From an uncultured Clostridia bacterium (lineage in GTDB: Bacteria; Bacillota; Clostridia; Christensenellales; Borkfalkiaceae), in contig CANREM010000009.1 of assembly GCA_947629675.1 (NCBI GenBank), positions 1 through 64,000 of the forward strand: a stretch of DNA of 64,000 bases, written 5' to 3'. Both the position numbers and the translations under genes were made by a program. Positions 34,273-45,600 of this stretch are shown here, piece by piece (position 1 is the stretch's first letter; every line of letters begins with the position of its first letter). The notes under the pieces are model-generated. The model ran no database searches. It was given only the letters and a program-made list of their open reading frames with translations, and was not told where the DNA came from.

Positions 34273-35163
34273 ATGACAGGATTTTTGCATGGATGCGTCA
34301 CCGCAATGGTGACCCCCTTCACCCGCTACGGGATAAACAAAGAGTGCCTCGGCGAGATGATCGACCGCCAGATCGAGAGCGGCGTCAAGGCCCTCTGTTT
34401 CCTCGGTACGACGGGCGAGCCTGCCACCATGTCCGAAAGAGAACGCTCGGAAATACTCTCCTTCGCTCTGAATAAAGTGGCGGGAAGGGCGAAGGTCATC
34501 GTGGGGACGGGGAGCAACTCCACGGCCCAAGCCGCGCTCAATTCCCGCCGCGCGGCGGAGATGGGTGCGGACGGCGTACTCGTCATAACCCCCTATTATA
34601 ATAAGTGTACGCAGGCGGGCCTTGTTTCCCACTACGAAAGGGTGTGTGAGGCGGCCGGGGTTCCCGTAATCGCCTATCATGTGCCCTCGCGCACGGGCGT
34701 TACCATGCTTCCCGAGACGGCGGAAAAACTCGCCCTCCTTTCCAACTTTGCGGGCATCAAGGAGGCGAGCGGCGACATGGCTTTAACATTGGATATCCTG
34801 CGCCGTGTCCGCGGAAAATGCGACGTCTATTCGGGGGAAGATCTTCTCAACTTTCCCATTCTCTGTGCGGGCGGAGCGGGGGTCTTTTCCGTCCTCTCCA
34901 ACGTCGTTCCGAGAGAGGTCTGCGCACTCGTCAAGGCGGTCGACGAACGCAAACTATACACCGCAAACAAGCTCGCCGACAGGCTGTTCCCGCTCACCAA
35001 GGCCCTCTTTTCGGAAGTCAACCCCATTCCCGTCAAGGAGGCGATGAACCTGCTCGGCTTCAACGCGGGCGTGCCGCGCGCCCCTCTTACCCCTTTGGAG
35101 AAGGAACACCGCGACCTTTTGAAGGCAGAAATGTTAAAATTCGGGCTTGAGGTGAAGGCATGA
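34273..35163 (+). CDS. dapA: 4-hydroxy-tetrahydrodipicolinate synthase
   Basis: 296 residues, usual length. 'FLGTTGEPATMSERER', the YYNKCTQ loop, the active-site 'VIAYHVPSRTG' Tyr, and the Schiff-base Lys in 'FAGIKEASGD' are all visible. It condenses pyruvate with aspartate semialdehyde. The start was set at 34273 (GGAG upstream), 44 bp after asd. Its stop overlaps the dapB start by 4 bp. Confidence 0.96.
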   Translation: MTGFLHGCVTAMVTPFTRYGINKECLGEMIDRQIESGVKALCFLGTTGEPATMSERERSEILSFALNKVAGRAKVIVGTGSNSTAQAALNSRRAAEMGADGVLVITPYYNKCTQAGLVSHYERVCEAAGVPVIAYHVPSRTGVTMLPETAEKLALLSNFAGIKEASGDMALTLDILRRVRGKCDVYSGEDLLNFPILCAGGAGVFSVLSNVVPREVCALVKAVDERKLYTANKLADRLFPLTKALFSEVNPIPVKEAMNLLGFNAGVPRAPLTPLEKEHRDLLKAEMLKFGLEVKA

Positions 35164-35915
35164 AACTCATCCTATGCGGCGCGTGCGGAAGAATGGGTAG
35201 CGAGGTGACAAAGCTCTGCGCGGAGCGGGGCGTTGAGATCGTCTGCGGCGTAGATCTCGTGAAAAAACAACTGCCCTATCCCCTCTTTCCCACCTTTGCG
35301 GAGGTGAAGGAGGAGGCGGACGTCATCGTGGATTTCTCCTCGGCGGCGGGGCTTGAGGAGCGGCTCTTGTTTGCAAAAGAGCATCGCCTTCCCATCGTGC
35401 TTGCGGCAACGGGGTATACGGAAGCGGACGAAGAACTTATAAAAGTATTCTCCGGGCGCATCCCCATCTTCAAGACGGGAAATCTTTCCATCGGCGTCAA
35501 CCTTTTGGAACTCCTCGTGAAGAAGGCTGCGGCCGTACTCGGCGAGGACTTTGACATCGAGATCGTCGAGCGGCATCATAGCCAAAAAAAGGACGCTCCC
35601 TCGGGCACCGCGCTCATGCTCGCAAGGGCCGCCGAAGAGGCGCGCGGGAGTGATTTTGAACGTGTCTATGGCAGACATGGTATGGTCGGAGCGCGTCAGA
35701 AGGACGAGATCGGCATCCATTCCGTACGGGGCGGGAACGTCGTCGGAGAGCATGAAGTCGGCTTCTACGGCGAGGACGAGATCGTCACCCTCTCCCATTC
35801 CGCGAGGAGCCGCAGGGTGTTCGCCGTCGGGGCGATCCGCGCAGCAGAGTGGCTCATGCAAAAAGAGGCGGGGCTGTACGACATGAACGCCCTTCTCCGA
35901 GAGATCGCCATGTGA
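35160..35915 (+). CDS. dapB: 4-hydroxy-tetrahydrodipicolinate reductase
   Basis: 251 residues. The N-terminal nucleotide motif GACGRMG and the substrate motif 'EIVERHHSQKKDAPSGTA' with the catalytic His and Lys identify DapB, as does the late 'IGIHSVRGGNVVGEH'. It reduces the DapA product with NAD(P)H. A copy of the GACATGGTA motif lies in frame (RHGMVG) at 35674-35682. An ATGA overlap couples it to dapA. Confidence 0.96.
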   Translation: MKLILCGACGRMGSEVTKLCAERGVEIVCGVDLVKKQLPYPLFPTFAEVKEEADVIVDFSSAAGLEERLLFAKEHRLPIVLAATGYTEADEELIKVFSGRIPIFKTGNLSIGVNLLELLVKKAAAVLGEDFDIEIVERHHSQKKDAPSGTALMLARAAEEARGSDFERVYGRHGMVGARQKDEIGIHSVRGGNVVGEHEVGFYGEDEIVTLSHSARSRRVFAVGAIRAAEWLMQKEAGLYDMNALLREIAM

Positions 35916-35945
35916 CCGAAAGGAAAATTCTTTTTTGAAATTTAC

Positions 35946-35993
35946 AAAATCCGCGCATTATCGCTTGACGAAATACGCGGATTTTACTATACT
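35946..35993 (+). promoter_or_regulatory. dapB hairpin with the tRNA-Thr promoter inside it
   Basis: A perfect 10-bp stem AAAATCCGCG / CGCGGATTTT (35946-35955 and 35976-35985). The loop contains the -35 TTGACG (35965-35970). The -10 TATACT (35988-35993) follows the stem, 17 nt away. The promoter would drive the tRNA region. This is the second terminator-like hairpin with a promoter built in. Confidence 0.7.
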
Positions 35994-36029
35994 GTTTAAG
36001 GAATTGGTGCTAGATGTTAAATCAAGTTT

Positions 36030-36103
36030 GCTGGTGTAGCTACTTCGCGGGCGCAGCTCGCTCGTGCCGCGCTTCGTTGAATAGTGCGCGCGGGGCAGCA
36101 GGT
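36030..36103 (+). pseudogene. tRNA-Thr 5' fragment interrupted by a 54-bp module
   Basis: GCTGGTGTAGCT (36030-36041) equals the first 12 nt of the intact tRNA-Thr. After a 54-bp insert, CAGCAGGT (36096-36103) equals tRNA positions 13-20. The following sequence is unrelated. The 5' flank (GTTAAATCAAGTTT) nearly repeats the flank of the intact gene (GTTAATTTAAGTTT). It lies between the promoter and the intact tRNA, so it must be transcribed in the tRNA leader. Confidence 0.85.
36042..36095 (+). mobile_element. GCT/CAG insert module, copy A (54 bp)
   Basis: Begins ACTTCGC and ends GTGCGCGCGGGG, with an inner GCTCGTGCCGC segment. It separates tRNA positions 12 and 13 exactly (GTAGCT | CAGCAGGT). 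The uninterrupted version is in the intact gene at 36150/36151. No target duplication is visible. It is too short to encode anything. Confidence 0.75.
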
Positions 36104-36138
36104 TTCGCACATCAGTTACAATTCGTTAATTTAAGTTT

Positions 36139-36211
<73 letters not shown>

Positions 36212-36214
<3 letters not shown>

Positions 36215-36252
36215 AAAGGAAATAGAGGCAAAAAGCCTCTCTTTCCTTTTGG
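36212..36252 (+). terminator. Hairpin directly after tRNA-Thr
   Basis: CCAAAAGGAAA-AGAGGC / GCCTCT-TTTCCTTTTGG with one mismatch, starting in the tRNA's CCA. The T-run lies in the 3' arm. It resembles the hairpin at 36577-36618 in sequence (CCAAAGGAA ... GAGGC). Confidence 0.6.
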
Positions 36253-36398
36253 AAATGATAAATCGAGACCGCCGACGAGGACTTACCTCATTAGATGGCT
36301 CCCACAAAAAGACAAAGTATTTTGTGGAAAGAGGAGCTGCCGTTCGCAAAAAGAGCTTTTCGGAAGAAAAGCGTAAATAAGCGGACGTGCGGCGACGA
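36253..36398. other. Non-coding spacer after tRNA-Thr
   Basis: No gene seen. It holds a weak minus-strand resemblance to tRNA-Thr ('GGTAAG...GTCGGCGGTC', about 36264-36290) and a small hairpin near 36353-36372 (AGCTTTTC / GAAAAGC). ORFs listed here look like noise. Confidence 0.4.
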
Positions 36399-36424
36399 GA
36401 CGAGGTCGGCGGTCCGAGTCCGCT
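36399..36424 (+). pseudogene. tRNA-Thr 3' fragment (26 nt)
   Basis: 26 nt identical to tRNA-Thr positions 40-65 (variable region and T arm, including the C55), ending ...GTCCGCT. The intact gene continues CACCAGC; here it breaks into ACTTCGCC, the start of another insert module. Confidence 0.85.
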
Positions 36425-36479
36425 ACTTCGCCTACGGCTCGTGCCGACCTTCGATGACAATCAGAATGTGCGAGCGGGG
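36425..36479 (+). mobile_element. GCT/CAG insert module, copy B (55 bp)
   Basis: Starts ACTTCGCCTACGGCTCGTGCCG and ends GTGCGAGCGGGG, bounded by GCT on the left and CAGGATGACGCGG on the right. It is a diverged copy of the modules at 36042 and 62214. Confidence 0.7.
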
Positions 36480-36545
36480 CAGGATGACGCGGTGGACCAT
36501 GCGGCGAATGCGCCCCACCCCCCTACCCCCCTCCCACGGAGGGGG
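36480..36545. repeat. Mosaic intergenic repeat (tail and C/G-rich hairpin)
   Basis: CAGGATGACGCGGTGG followed by the GCCCCACCCCCCTA-type hairpin module (CCCCCTCCCACGGAGGGGG). Confidence 0.7.
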
Positions 36546-36576
36546 CATGTTAGAGAATGAATTGAAAATGAAGAGC

Positions 36577-36618
36577 CCAAAGGAAGGGGAGAGGCAAACG
36601 CCTCTCCCCTTCCTTTGG
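36577..36618 (-). terminator. Terminator of the giant repeat-protein gene
   Basis: A perfect 18-bp stem with a 6-nt loop (arms CCAAAGGAAGGGGAGAGG and complement) 22 bp past the stop codon; on the minus strand it is followed by GCTCTTCATTTTC. Confidence 0.7.
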
Positions 36619-36639
36619 AGGTTAAACTTCGTTTACTAA

Positions 36640-39600
36640 TTAAACTCCATGTGTAGCAAAGCCTGTCGTTTCTCCTATGAGTGTGCCGTTCCATTTATAT
36701 TGTATATTGACATCACAGCATAGATAGCTCTTTCTATCCCAGCCTTGATTGGATAACGCATCTGTTGTAGCGCGTTCATTGTGTTCATTTACTTTTGTTC
36801 CATTACCTGTTCCACCTTGTTTACCATCGTTGTTCACATAATATGTAAAGGTCATATAGATAGAAATGAGATTGCTTTCCTTTGGCTCTCCAATCAATTC
36901 TCCGCCTGATAATATTTCCACTCTGGCATTATATTTATAACCCCAATCAAATTTCCTACTTGCACTACTTATGCTCACCTTCAATTCACTCAACCACATT
37001 GCATGAGCGCGGATAGGTTCTTCGGATGCCGTGATCTGCAACTTGTCGGGAAGTTTTTCCCACTTGCCGTCCGCATCCTTTGCATACCAGCCGAGGAATT
37101 TGTATGTGACGCCGTTGACCGTTGTTGCGCTGCCATCGGGGACGATGAGCGTGTGTTCGCTCGAATACTCGAAGGAATATTCCATCTTCGCGTCGAACCC
37201 ATAGACGGCGTCTTCGACGGTGATAGTGAAGCCAAGTTCGCTGTAATAGATAATTGTGTCCGGCTTGTACTGCACGATAAACGTTGCGCCGTATTCGCCG
37301 ATGAGTGCCGATTCCTCCGTCCAATAGCCGTTGCGCACTTCCGCTGCCTTCGGAAGATCGGTGGGAACGGCAAAGGTCTGGAGCTGCTTCCCCTCCTCGA
37401 CCGTATAGGACTTGAAGACCACACCGTTGGCGATAAATTCGATCGTGGAATAAGGACGCATCTTCGTCGTATAGGTGAACGACTTGCCGTCTGCGCTTGC
37501 CTTCCAAGCGTCGGAGAATTTGAAGTTGCTCGTGAATGTCACGGGGACGGGATCAAGCACGAAGGCCGGATAGATGTCCGCATTGCCCGTGATCGCCCTG
37601 TGCGGCCATTCGTATTTCCCCTCATTTTGCCGGCTGCCGTCCTGCGGGCAGGCAATCTTATTTTCTGCGGCGAGTTCATCGGCATAGACCGTGTTGTCAA
37701 ACTTGAGGTCGGCAACCGTGATGCCCCAATCGGAGAAGGCACTCATATCGTATCTGCCGTTATACCCCGTGCGCACGTCACTTACCGCCTTAACGACTTC
37801 TCCACCTTCATGATGATAGGTGACAGTGTAGGTTGCCATCGAAACGACATCCCCGCCATAGAACACGATGGAATCGGAACCGTATTTGAATTCCATGCGC
37901 ATGACGACGCCACCGTAGGTCGCACGCTCTGTCCAAACGAACGCGCCGAAAGTGCCGCTGTTCATCCCCGTCTGCGAGAAGCTGCCGACATTTGTGATCG
38001 GATCGCGGGTGACCGTGATATTCTGCTGGCCGCCGGGGGTATCGCTCGTACTGCCATCCCTGTTGAACAATACATAGTAGCCCGTGGTCGTAGGGGTCAT
38101 TTTGACTGCATCATAGATGTCGCCGCTCTTCGAACCGCTCGGAAGGCCGCCTGTGAGGGTGCCGCCGATATTGTACTGCGCACCGCCAAGCATGTTGTTC
38201 GTGTGGAAGCTCGTGATCTTGATATCGATATCCTCGATCCACATGGCGAAGATCTTGACAGTCGCCTGCGTCTTAAGATCGGTGTTGCGGAATCTCTCGA
38301 CATTGGTGATCGCAGTCCAATTCCCTGCATTGTCCTGATACCACCAACCAAGGCGGCGAAGGTCGGAGCGTTCTGTAAGGGTAAGCGTTTCTTCGGTGAT
38401 GTCGTAATCGCCTTCCATCTTCTTGACGGACTTATAGTATCCGTCGATATCGACCCCCATCCTGCCCGTAAAATCGTAGTCGCTATAGAGATGTACTTCG
38501 ACGGAGTTATCGATCCAATTCGCGAAGAGGACGTTCTGCTCATAGAAATCTTTGCTGTCACCCACTCGGAATTTGAAAATTTTACTGATGAGCCAATCGT
38601 TGATGACGGCGGGGTCGATCTTGATGCCCTGACCAAACCGCTCGGTGTAGTAGGCGTCGAAGTCAAATCCGCGCACATCCTCGCTCGCACCGAGGGTGAG
38701 CGGGTGCGGCGTGCCACCATAGACATAGGCATAGGTCTTTCTCCAATAGGAAGTCCCCTGAATGCCCTCGGAATCAAAGTTACCCTTGACTTCCTCAAAC
38801 CCATCGATACGCTTCAAGCTATATTCATGGATGTAGTAAGTGATGCCCGTGTATTTTGCATAGATCGTGTCGCCACCGAATGGCACGGTATAATCTTCGC
38901 TGAAATCCCAAACGCCCGTGTAGCCGTCTCTATTCGGGACCTTCGGAAGATTGGAGAGTTTATCGCCGGGGGTGAAGTCCTTGATCTCCACAACGATATC
39001 TTTCCCGCTTTCGCTGTCCTCCGCCTTGACGACGAAGCGAACATCCACGCCGCGCAGCTTCCAGACAGCATAGAGCGTGAGGTCATCGGAGGTCAGCGGG
39101 ACCTTCGTGTAGTGCGTCGACGTATCCTCCTTGGAGAGAGACCAACCGTTCAGAATATACCCTTCTGTTTCGACGTTGGCAGGAAGGGAAGTATCGCTGT
39201 CGTAGACATACTCGATGACTTTCTCGTAGTGGCCGTCAATGAGTGCAAAACCATCGATCGGCTGATCGCTCACAAGGGTGATGTGATAGGTGTTCGGCTC
39301 CCATATCGCATGGATGGTAACATTGCCTGCGATGGTGTGGCTCCCCTCTACGGCGGGAATATCCCAACCTTTGAAGGTGTAGCCTTCACGAATGGGGTCA
39401 ACAGGGTACTCTACTTTACCGCCAAAGTGCCCCGGTTTTTTTACAGCAGACTGTCCGTTGCCGAGATCGAAGGTGACCGTGTAGTCGATATACTCCCACT
39501 CTGCCCTGTATTCGACGGTAGGCTGATTGTAGAAGTCAAGGCCGCGGTGACTCTCGTTATGGAGCTTTTCGTTGGGGCAACGGAAGCCGATGATCTTTCC

Positions 39601-42600
39601 GACCTTCGTCGTGATATAAGGAAGGTCGATATAATTCTCGGAATCGTACGTCCAATGGAACAACTTGGTGTAAGCGTTCTGCGATGCATCCCACGAATAG
39701 CCCGCCGCCGCGAGTTGCTCCGGTGTGACCCCGTATGCTTCGACATCTTCAGGCTTGATGATGAAAGTAAGATCATAGACGTTGGCCTTCGGCCGGGCGT
39801 ATATGGTCATCTCTGACTTGAAAGCGGAAGTGTCGAAGGGTTCCCATTCGTATGTGTAGCCGTCCAGTGCGAGTTCGGGGTTCTTTTCGAGGAAATTCTT
39901 GATGGACGGATAGGAGAAGTTTGCATACAGTTCCTTCGTTGTGGGATCGAACACGATCTGTTGTTTACCGACTTCCTTGCCACCGAGGGAATAGACGACG
40001 GTCGCGAGTTGCCCCTCGAGATAGGTCGTTTCGAGCCAGTCAACGACTTTGAGTTTGTTCGCCATCGCCTGTTCGAGGATGTCGGCAATGCTCTCCGTCT
40101 TATCGTAGCAACCTTCATCGAATTTATACTCGGGGTTGCGGAGACGAAGGTCGGCATTGATGTTGACAACGCTTGCAATGGAGAAGTTCGGGATATTGAT
40201 GCTGCGAAGGACGCCCTTTTCCACGCCGAGATTGACGGTGATATCTTCGAAGCTATCACTATTGGTAAGCCCCGCGCCATTCAAAATAAGTTCATAGAGA
40301 AGATCCCCCTCCGCCGTTTCGCTCGGCTTATAGGTCGCACTCTTGATATATTTACTCAGAAGGTCGCCGAGATCAGAGGAAGCCGCCGTGCCGCCGCCCG
40401 TGCCGCCGCCAATGCTGCCCATGATAGTGGAAATGAGTTCTTCGCTCAGGTTGAACATGAAGCAGATGTTGTTCATCATGGTCGTAGTATCCTTCGCGAA
40501 GTTGGCAAGCGGCATTGCGCGATAGATGACTTCTTTCGGGATCAAATCCTTTGAGGTGCTGCCGTCGAAATATGTGGACTGCGTTCTGCGCAGATACATC
40601 ATTCCGTCTTTGATCGTGAGATCAAGTACGGTATCGCCTTTAATGATAACACTGCTTCCGGCAAGTCCCGCCAAGACGTTGCGAACGCCCGGATAGGAGA
40701 GTTTCGCATTCAGTGAGATCTGATTGTTTGCATCAAAGTTGACCGTGAGACCCACCACATTGATATTGATCGCCTCAAGTTCGATGCCAATGAGCGATAG
40801 GTCGAGGTGCAGGCTTCCATCGATATAGAACAGATCGTTGCGGACATATTCGTCCGTGCTGCCCGCGATGCCTTGCGTCACTTCGTCGAAGGTCGCCTTG
40901 TGCGTGGCGGTGCGGGCGAGGGCGAGAACGAGTTCGTCGACGCCCTCGATATCGAAGAAGCCCGTAAGATCTGTAGGCTTTTTCTCGGCGGATCCGACAC
41001 GGCTGAATTCGAAGGCGAGGTCGGAGGTCTTGGTGTAGGTCGCGTCGCCCGACTTCTCCTCCTCTTCCGTCGTGATGCCGAGAAGGGTGAGGTAGGAAGT
41101 ATCGCCATCCTTTTCCGACTTGAATTGGAGTTTGACATTGCCGAACTGCACGCCGAAGGCGTCCTCGGGGATCACCACGTTGTTTGCGATCGTGGCCGAA
41201 CTTTCCGTCTCGTCTGTATCCTTCAAGAGCATGTCGAGGATGGTGGGCACGAGGCTGACGCCCAAGCCCTTGAGGCGGGCGACCATGTCCTCATCAAGAA
41301 GGGGCTGGATGAGATATTGGTTGACATAGGTCACGGCGTCCATGCCGAGGATGGATGCCACACCCGAGAGAATGGTGAGGATCTCCTTTGCGGGGGCATA
41401 GAGCTTCAAAGGATTGTAGCCCTCGTTCCCCTCTCCGATCTGGGAGACGGAGACGAAGAAGTCAAGCTCTCCATCCGTCGCGCGTTCGAGATCACAGTCG
41501 GTGATGAAGATGTCGATGTAGAGGTTCTTGGGTGTGGTGTCGACGGGGGAACCGTTGACCATGGTCTGCTGCGTCCCCGCCTTGATGTAGAGATTGAAGT
41601 GCAAGAAGAAGTCCGTATTCACCTCGATGACGTTCTCATCCATGTCGAGCTTGATGGGGAAGGAGCCGCCCGAAGCGTATTGCATGTTGCCAGAGATATC
41701 GTAGACGAGGCCTTCGTTGCCTTCCGTTGTATACATGGCGGTGTTCGTGGACGTCACACTGCCGCCGATCGTGGCGGTGAGGTTGGAAGCGGACATAAGG
41801 GCGACCGCATCGCCCGCATAGCCGAGCATGTCGATGAAATCTCTGAGGTTGTAGAAGTCGCCTGCGATCTCGGGGAAATCTCCCGTGAAAACTGCCGTAT
41901 TCACGGTCGCAGAGAGAGTGGTTTTTGTCTCATCCCCGACGGTAAGCCCGAGGCCGAGGAGGCCGCGATCTTCAAATTTTGTCTCGTCGAAAAGCTCGAT
42001 CGTGAGCTTGCCGAGGGAGAAACCGAAGAGCTTCGTCCTTGCGTTTTCATCCGGTGTGAGGGCAGAGGACACAAGCTGCATGCCACCCATGTTCAGAACT
42101 TCCTTTGCGGAGACGGCCGCCGCCGCTGCATCCTTGCTCCCGCCGAGGAAGCCGATGAGATCATTGAGGACGTCGACGATGCCCTGCAAGCTGCCGACGA
42201 GGTCGTCGCGGCTGAAGGTGCCCGTAATGTTCTTCTTGATGTCGGCGATCGTCGCCTTCACGCGGGCGATGAGACCCTTGACGGCCTCGATGAGGTCGCC
42301 GATATCCGAGAAAGCAAATTCTACGCCGAAGCTACCGACCTTGAGTTTGGCCTTCTCCCCTATGATGAGAAGTTCGAGGTGGATATCGCCGAGCGAGGCC
42401 TTGAGGTAGAACTTCTTGTTTTCTTCCTTCCAGCTGAAGACGCCCTGCTCGATGGCGAGCTTCAATTCTCCGATCGTGAGGTCGCCCGAGAACTCGATTT
42501 CCTGCGCCTCGATGAGATCGACCACGCGCTTCACGATGGGCGTGATATCGTGATAGTCGCCCTCTGCGGGCTTTTCGAGCTGAGGTGCGCGGGTCGTCCC

Positions 42601-45600
42601 GTAGAGGTCGATGTGAAGCCCCGCCTTGTCGGGAAGGTCAAGCATGATCGAACCCTTCTCGATCGTAACAATTACGTCGCCGAGGTTGAAGTTGACGCCG
42701 AACGCTTTCAAAAGATCTGCGGTTGCAATGGTGACGGTGAGGGAATCGCTCTCGTCCACGGCGGCCGCAAGTTCCTCTTTAAGTTCAAACACTTTGCCGA
42801 AGTCAAGGGAAAGCAGTCTTTCGAGGGTATCCATGTCCGCGTCAGAGAGCGCGATCGGCGCGATCCTGCCCCTCGCCTCCTTTTTCGTCTTCTCATCCTT
42901 GATGATACGGATGACTTCGGAGACGTTCGCCATGAGCTTGACGTTTTCGCCCACTTTCACATAGATGAGAACGTCCTTCGTACTCGTTTCCGCGCCCTCT
43001 GTCTGATGCTCTTCGAGTACATAGATGAGGTCGAGGTTGAGGCTGCCATAGATGAGCGTCCCCTGTGCCATCGTGAAGTCCTTCTTGAATTTGAGGCTGA
43101 GGGTAAGAGGTTTACCGCCGATCGTGGCACGGATGTCCGCCTGCAAGGAGTTGGACGCGAGGATGTCCTTCACCATTTCGCCGTACTTTAATACGTCGAT
43201 ATACGTCGGGAGATCTTTGGTGTCTTCATCTGTGAGTGCAGTCTTATCGCTCTTGGAGAGGGAAACTTCGAGGGCGATATCCTTGCCCGAGGCAGAGGCA
43301 TCCGCCGAGACAGAGAAGACATTTTGGGAAATGGAGAGGCCGACGCTCTCGAGAGAGAACTTCTCGCCGAGGAGAGACTTCACCTTTTCGCCGAGGAGGT
43401 CCATGAGCTTTTCACCGCTCAGGGTGAGGGTGAGGACGCCGCCTTCCTCGGTGAGGGAGAAGGTATCGAAGCTCTCGAAGGAGAGCGTTTCCGCCTCGGA
43501 AATGACTGCAACGGCATAGCCGAGGGCAATCGTTTCGGACTTGCCTGCCTCTTTCCCTGTGACTTTTTGGAAGAGGCTCTTCAAAAGATTTAATATATTC
43601 TCCGTCTTTGCCTTGATCTTCACGCCGTCGAGGTCGAGATAGAGCCAGCCTTCCGTGTTGCCCTCTTCGCCTTCTTTCTTTTCATATATGAAGCTAAAGG
43701 TCTTCTCCTCGACGGAGCGATAGTTGAGCGTGATCTCGCCCTTCATGAAGGCGTTGCCCTTGATGACGTCGAGAGAAACATCGATCTTGAGATCGCCCGC
43801 CGAGATCGAGACGCCGATCGCCTTCGCCTCGGAGGAGAAGATGTCCTTCGCCCACTGCACATATTGCAGAACATCGGTGTAGCCCGCCTTCTCCTCGTCG
43901 GTCAGCGCAGTAAAGCCGTCTTTGCTACCCGTCGCAGTGATCGTTGCGCCGAGGACGGAGAGCGTGAGGCCGCCGTTTTGTTCCACTTCGACCGTAATAT
44001 TGCCGAGCTTGATGTCCTTGCCGAGAAGTTTTGCGAGAAGTTCCGTTCCCTTGACGGTGAGCGTGAGGGAATCCGCACCCTCCTTCCTTTCCTCCGCAAG
44101 TTCGAAGTAGTCGTCCAAGTTGAGAGAAAGGATGGTCTCGAGGATGCCGAGGATCTTATTCTTCTGATCCTCGGTGAGAGCGGCCTTAAGCGGTGTGCGG
44201 GCGGAGAGCCTGCGGCCGAGAGGCTCGCTCGAGCTGTTGTTCTTCGAGAATAGCCCCTTGACAAGATCGATAATAGCCTTTGCCTCTGCCTTGATCTTCG
44301 CGCCGTCGAGGTTGAGATAGATATAGCCGTCCTTGTCGTACACAATGCCGAGGGAAATTTTTGTCTCCCCTTTCGTGATGGTGATGTCCGCGCGAACCTG
44401 TGTATTCTTAATATTCTTAACATCGATGAAGAGGTCGCCTGCGATCGCGAAGTCCTTATCACTGTAATTGACTGTGATCTTGATGTAGTCTTGCTTGAAG
44501 ATGTTCACCACGCTGTCCACATAGGTGGAGAGGTCGGTATAGTCCGCTTCGTCCAATGTGATGGTGAGCCGGTCGCTTCTGCCCGAAACGGAGAGGTTCG
44601 CGCCGAGGATGGTAAGGGCAAGGCTATCCCTTTCAAGCTGAACGCCGATGTCGCCGAGCTTGAAGTCGCCGAGGGAGACCTTGAGCTTTTCGAGAAGCTG
44701 TGTGCCGTCCACAAGGATGGTGAGAACGTCTTCTTTTTCGCTCAAAGAGATGAGCTTGTTGAAATCGTCGAAGAGGCCTTCGAAGGCATCATCGGGTATT
44801 GTGATGTCGGAAAGTTCGTCCGTTCCCGAGACGCCGAGGTAACCGAGGATGAGGGCGACTGCCGAGGCGGTATTCGCCTTGAACTTGAAGTCGTCCTTCC
44901 CTTCTTCTCTTGCAAGAGTGAGATAGAGATACCCGTCCTTGTAGATGAGGTCGAGGTGCTTGTTTGCGCCCTTGTAGCCGAGGTTGAGGGCGGCGGTCGC
45001 CGTCTTGCTCTCGGTATCGAAGGAGACCTTCCCTTCGATCGTGAGATCGTTCTTCGCGTAAGAGATCGTGAGGTCGTATGCCTTGTTGCGGAAGAGCTCG
45101 ACGGCAAAGTCGACATACTTCACAAGGTCGATGTAGTCTTCCTTATCAGCAATGCCCTTAAAGTTATCGGTGCCAACTGCGGAAAGGGTTGCATCAATGG
45201 TAAACTTCTCCGCCACAACGGACAGGCCGAGGCTGTCCGTCGCGACTTCGAGCTGAATGCTGTCGAGCTTGAAGTCGGAGCCGAGGAGCTTCATGAGTTT
45301 TTCGCCGTTGACGGCAAGGGCGAGAACGTTGTTTTCGACATTCACGCCGAAGAGGTCTTTCTCGGCAAAGATTGCCGCAAGACGGAGCGCGTGCGCCGAG
45401 GCGGGTTCTTTATTCTTGAGTTTGTCGATGAGGGCCTGGATGTCCTCGATGCTCGCCTTGAGCTTGACGCCGCCAAGTTCGAGATAGAGGGTATTCTTGC
45501 CGTTTTCCTTCTCGTAGTAGAGCGTGAGCGTGAGAGACTTTTCGCCCACTCCCAAAGTGAGCGTGCCGCCCGCAAGGGTGCCGTCCGTCCTGATGTCGAT

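Noticed and set aside
36264-36290. Inverted, degenerate tRNA-Thr copy on the minus strand
   Set aside because: Only two short stretches match (GGTAAG and GTCGGCGGTC); they are too short and interrupted to call a feature.
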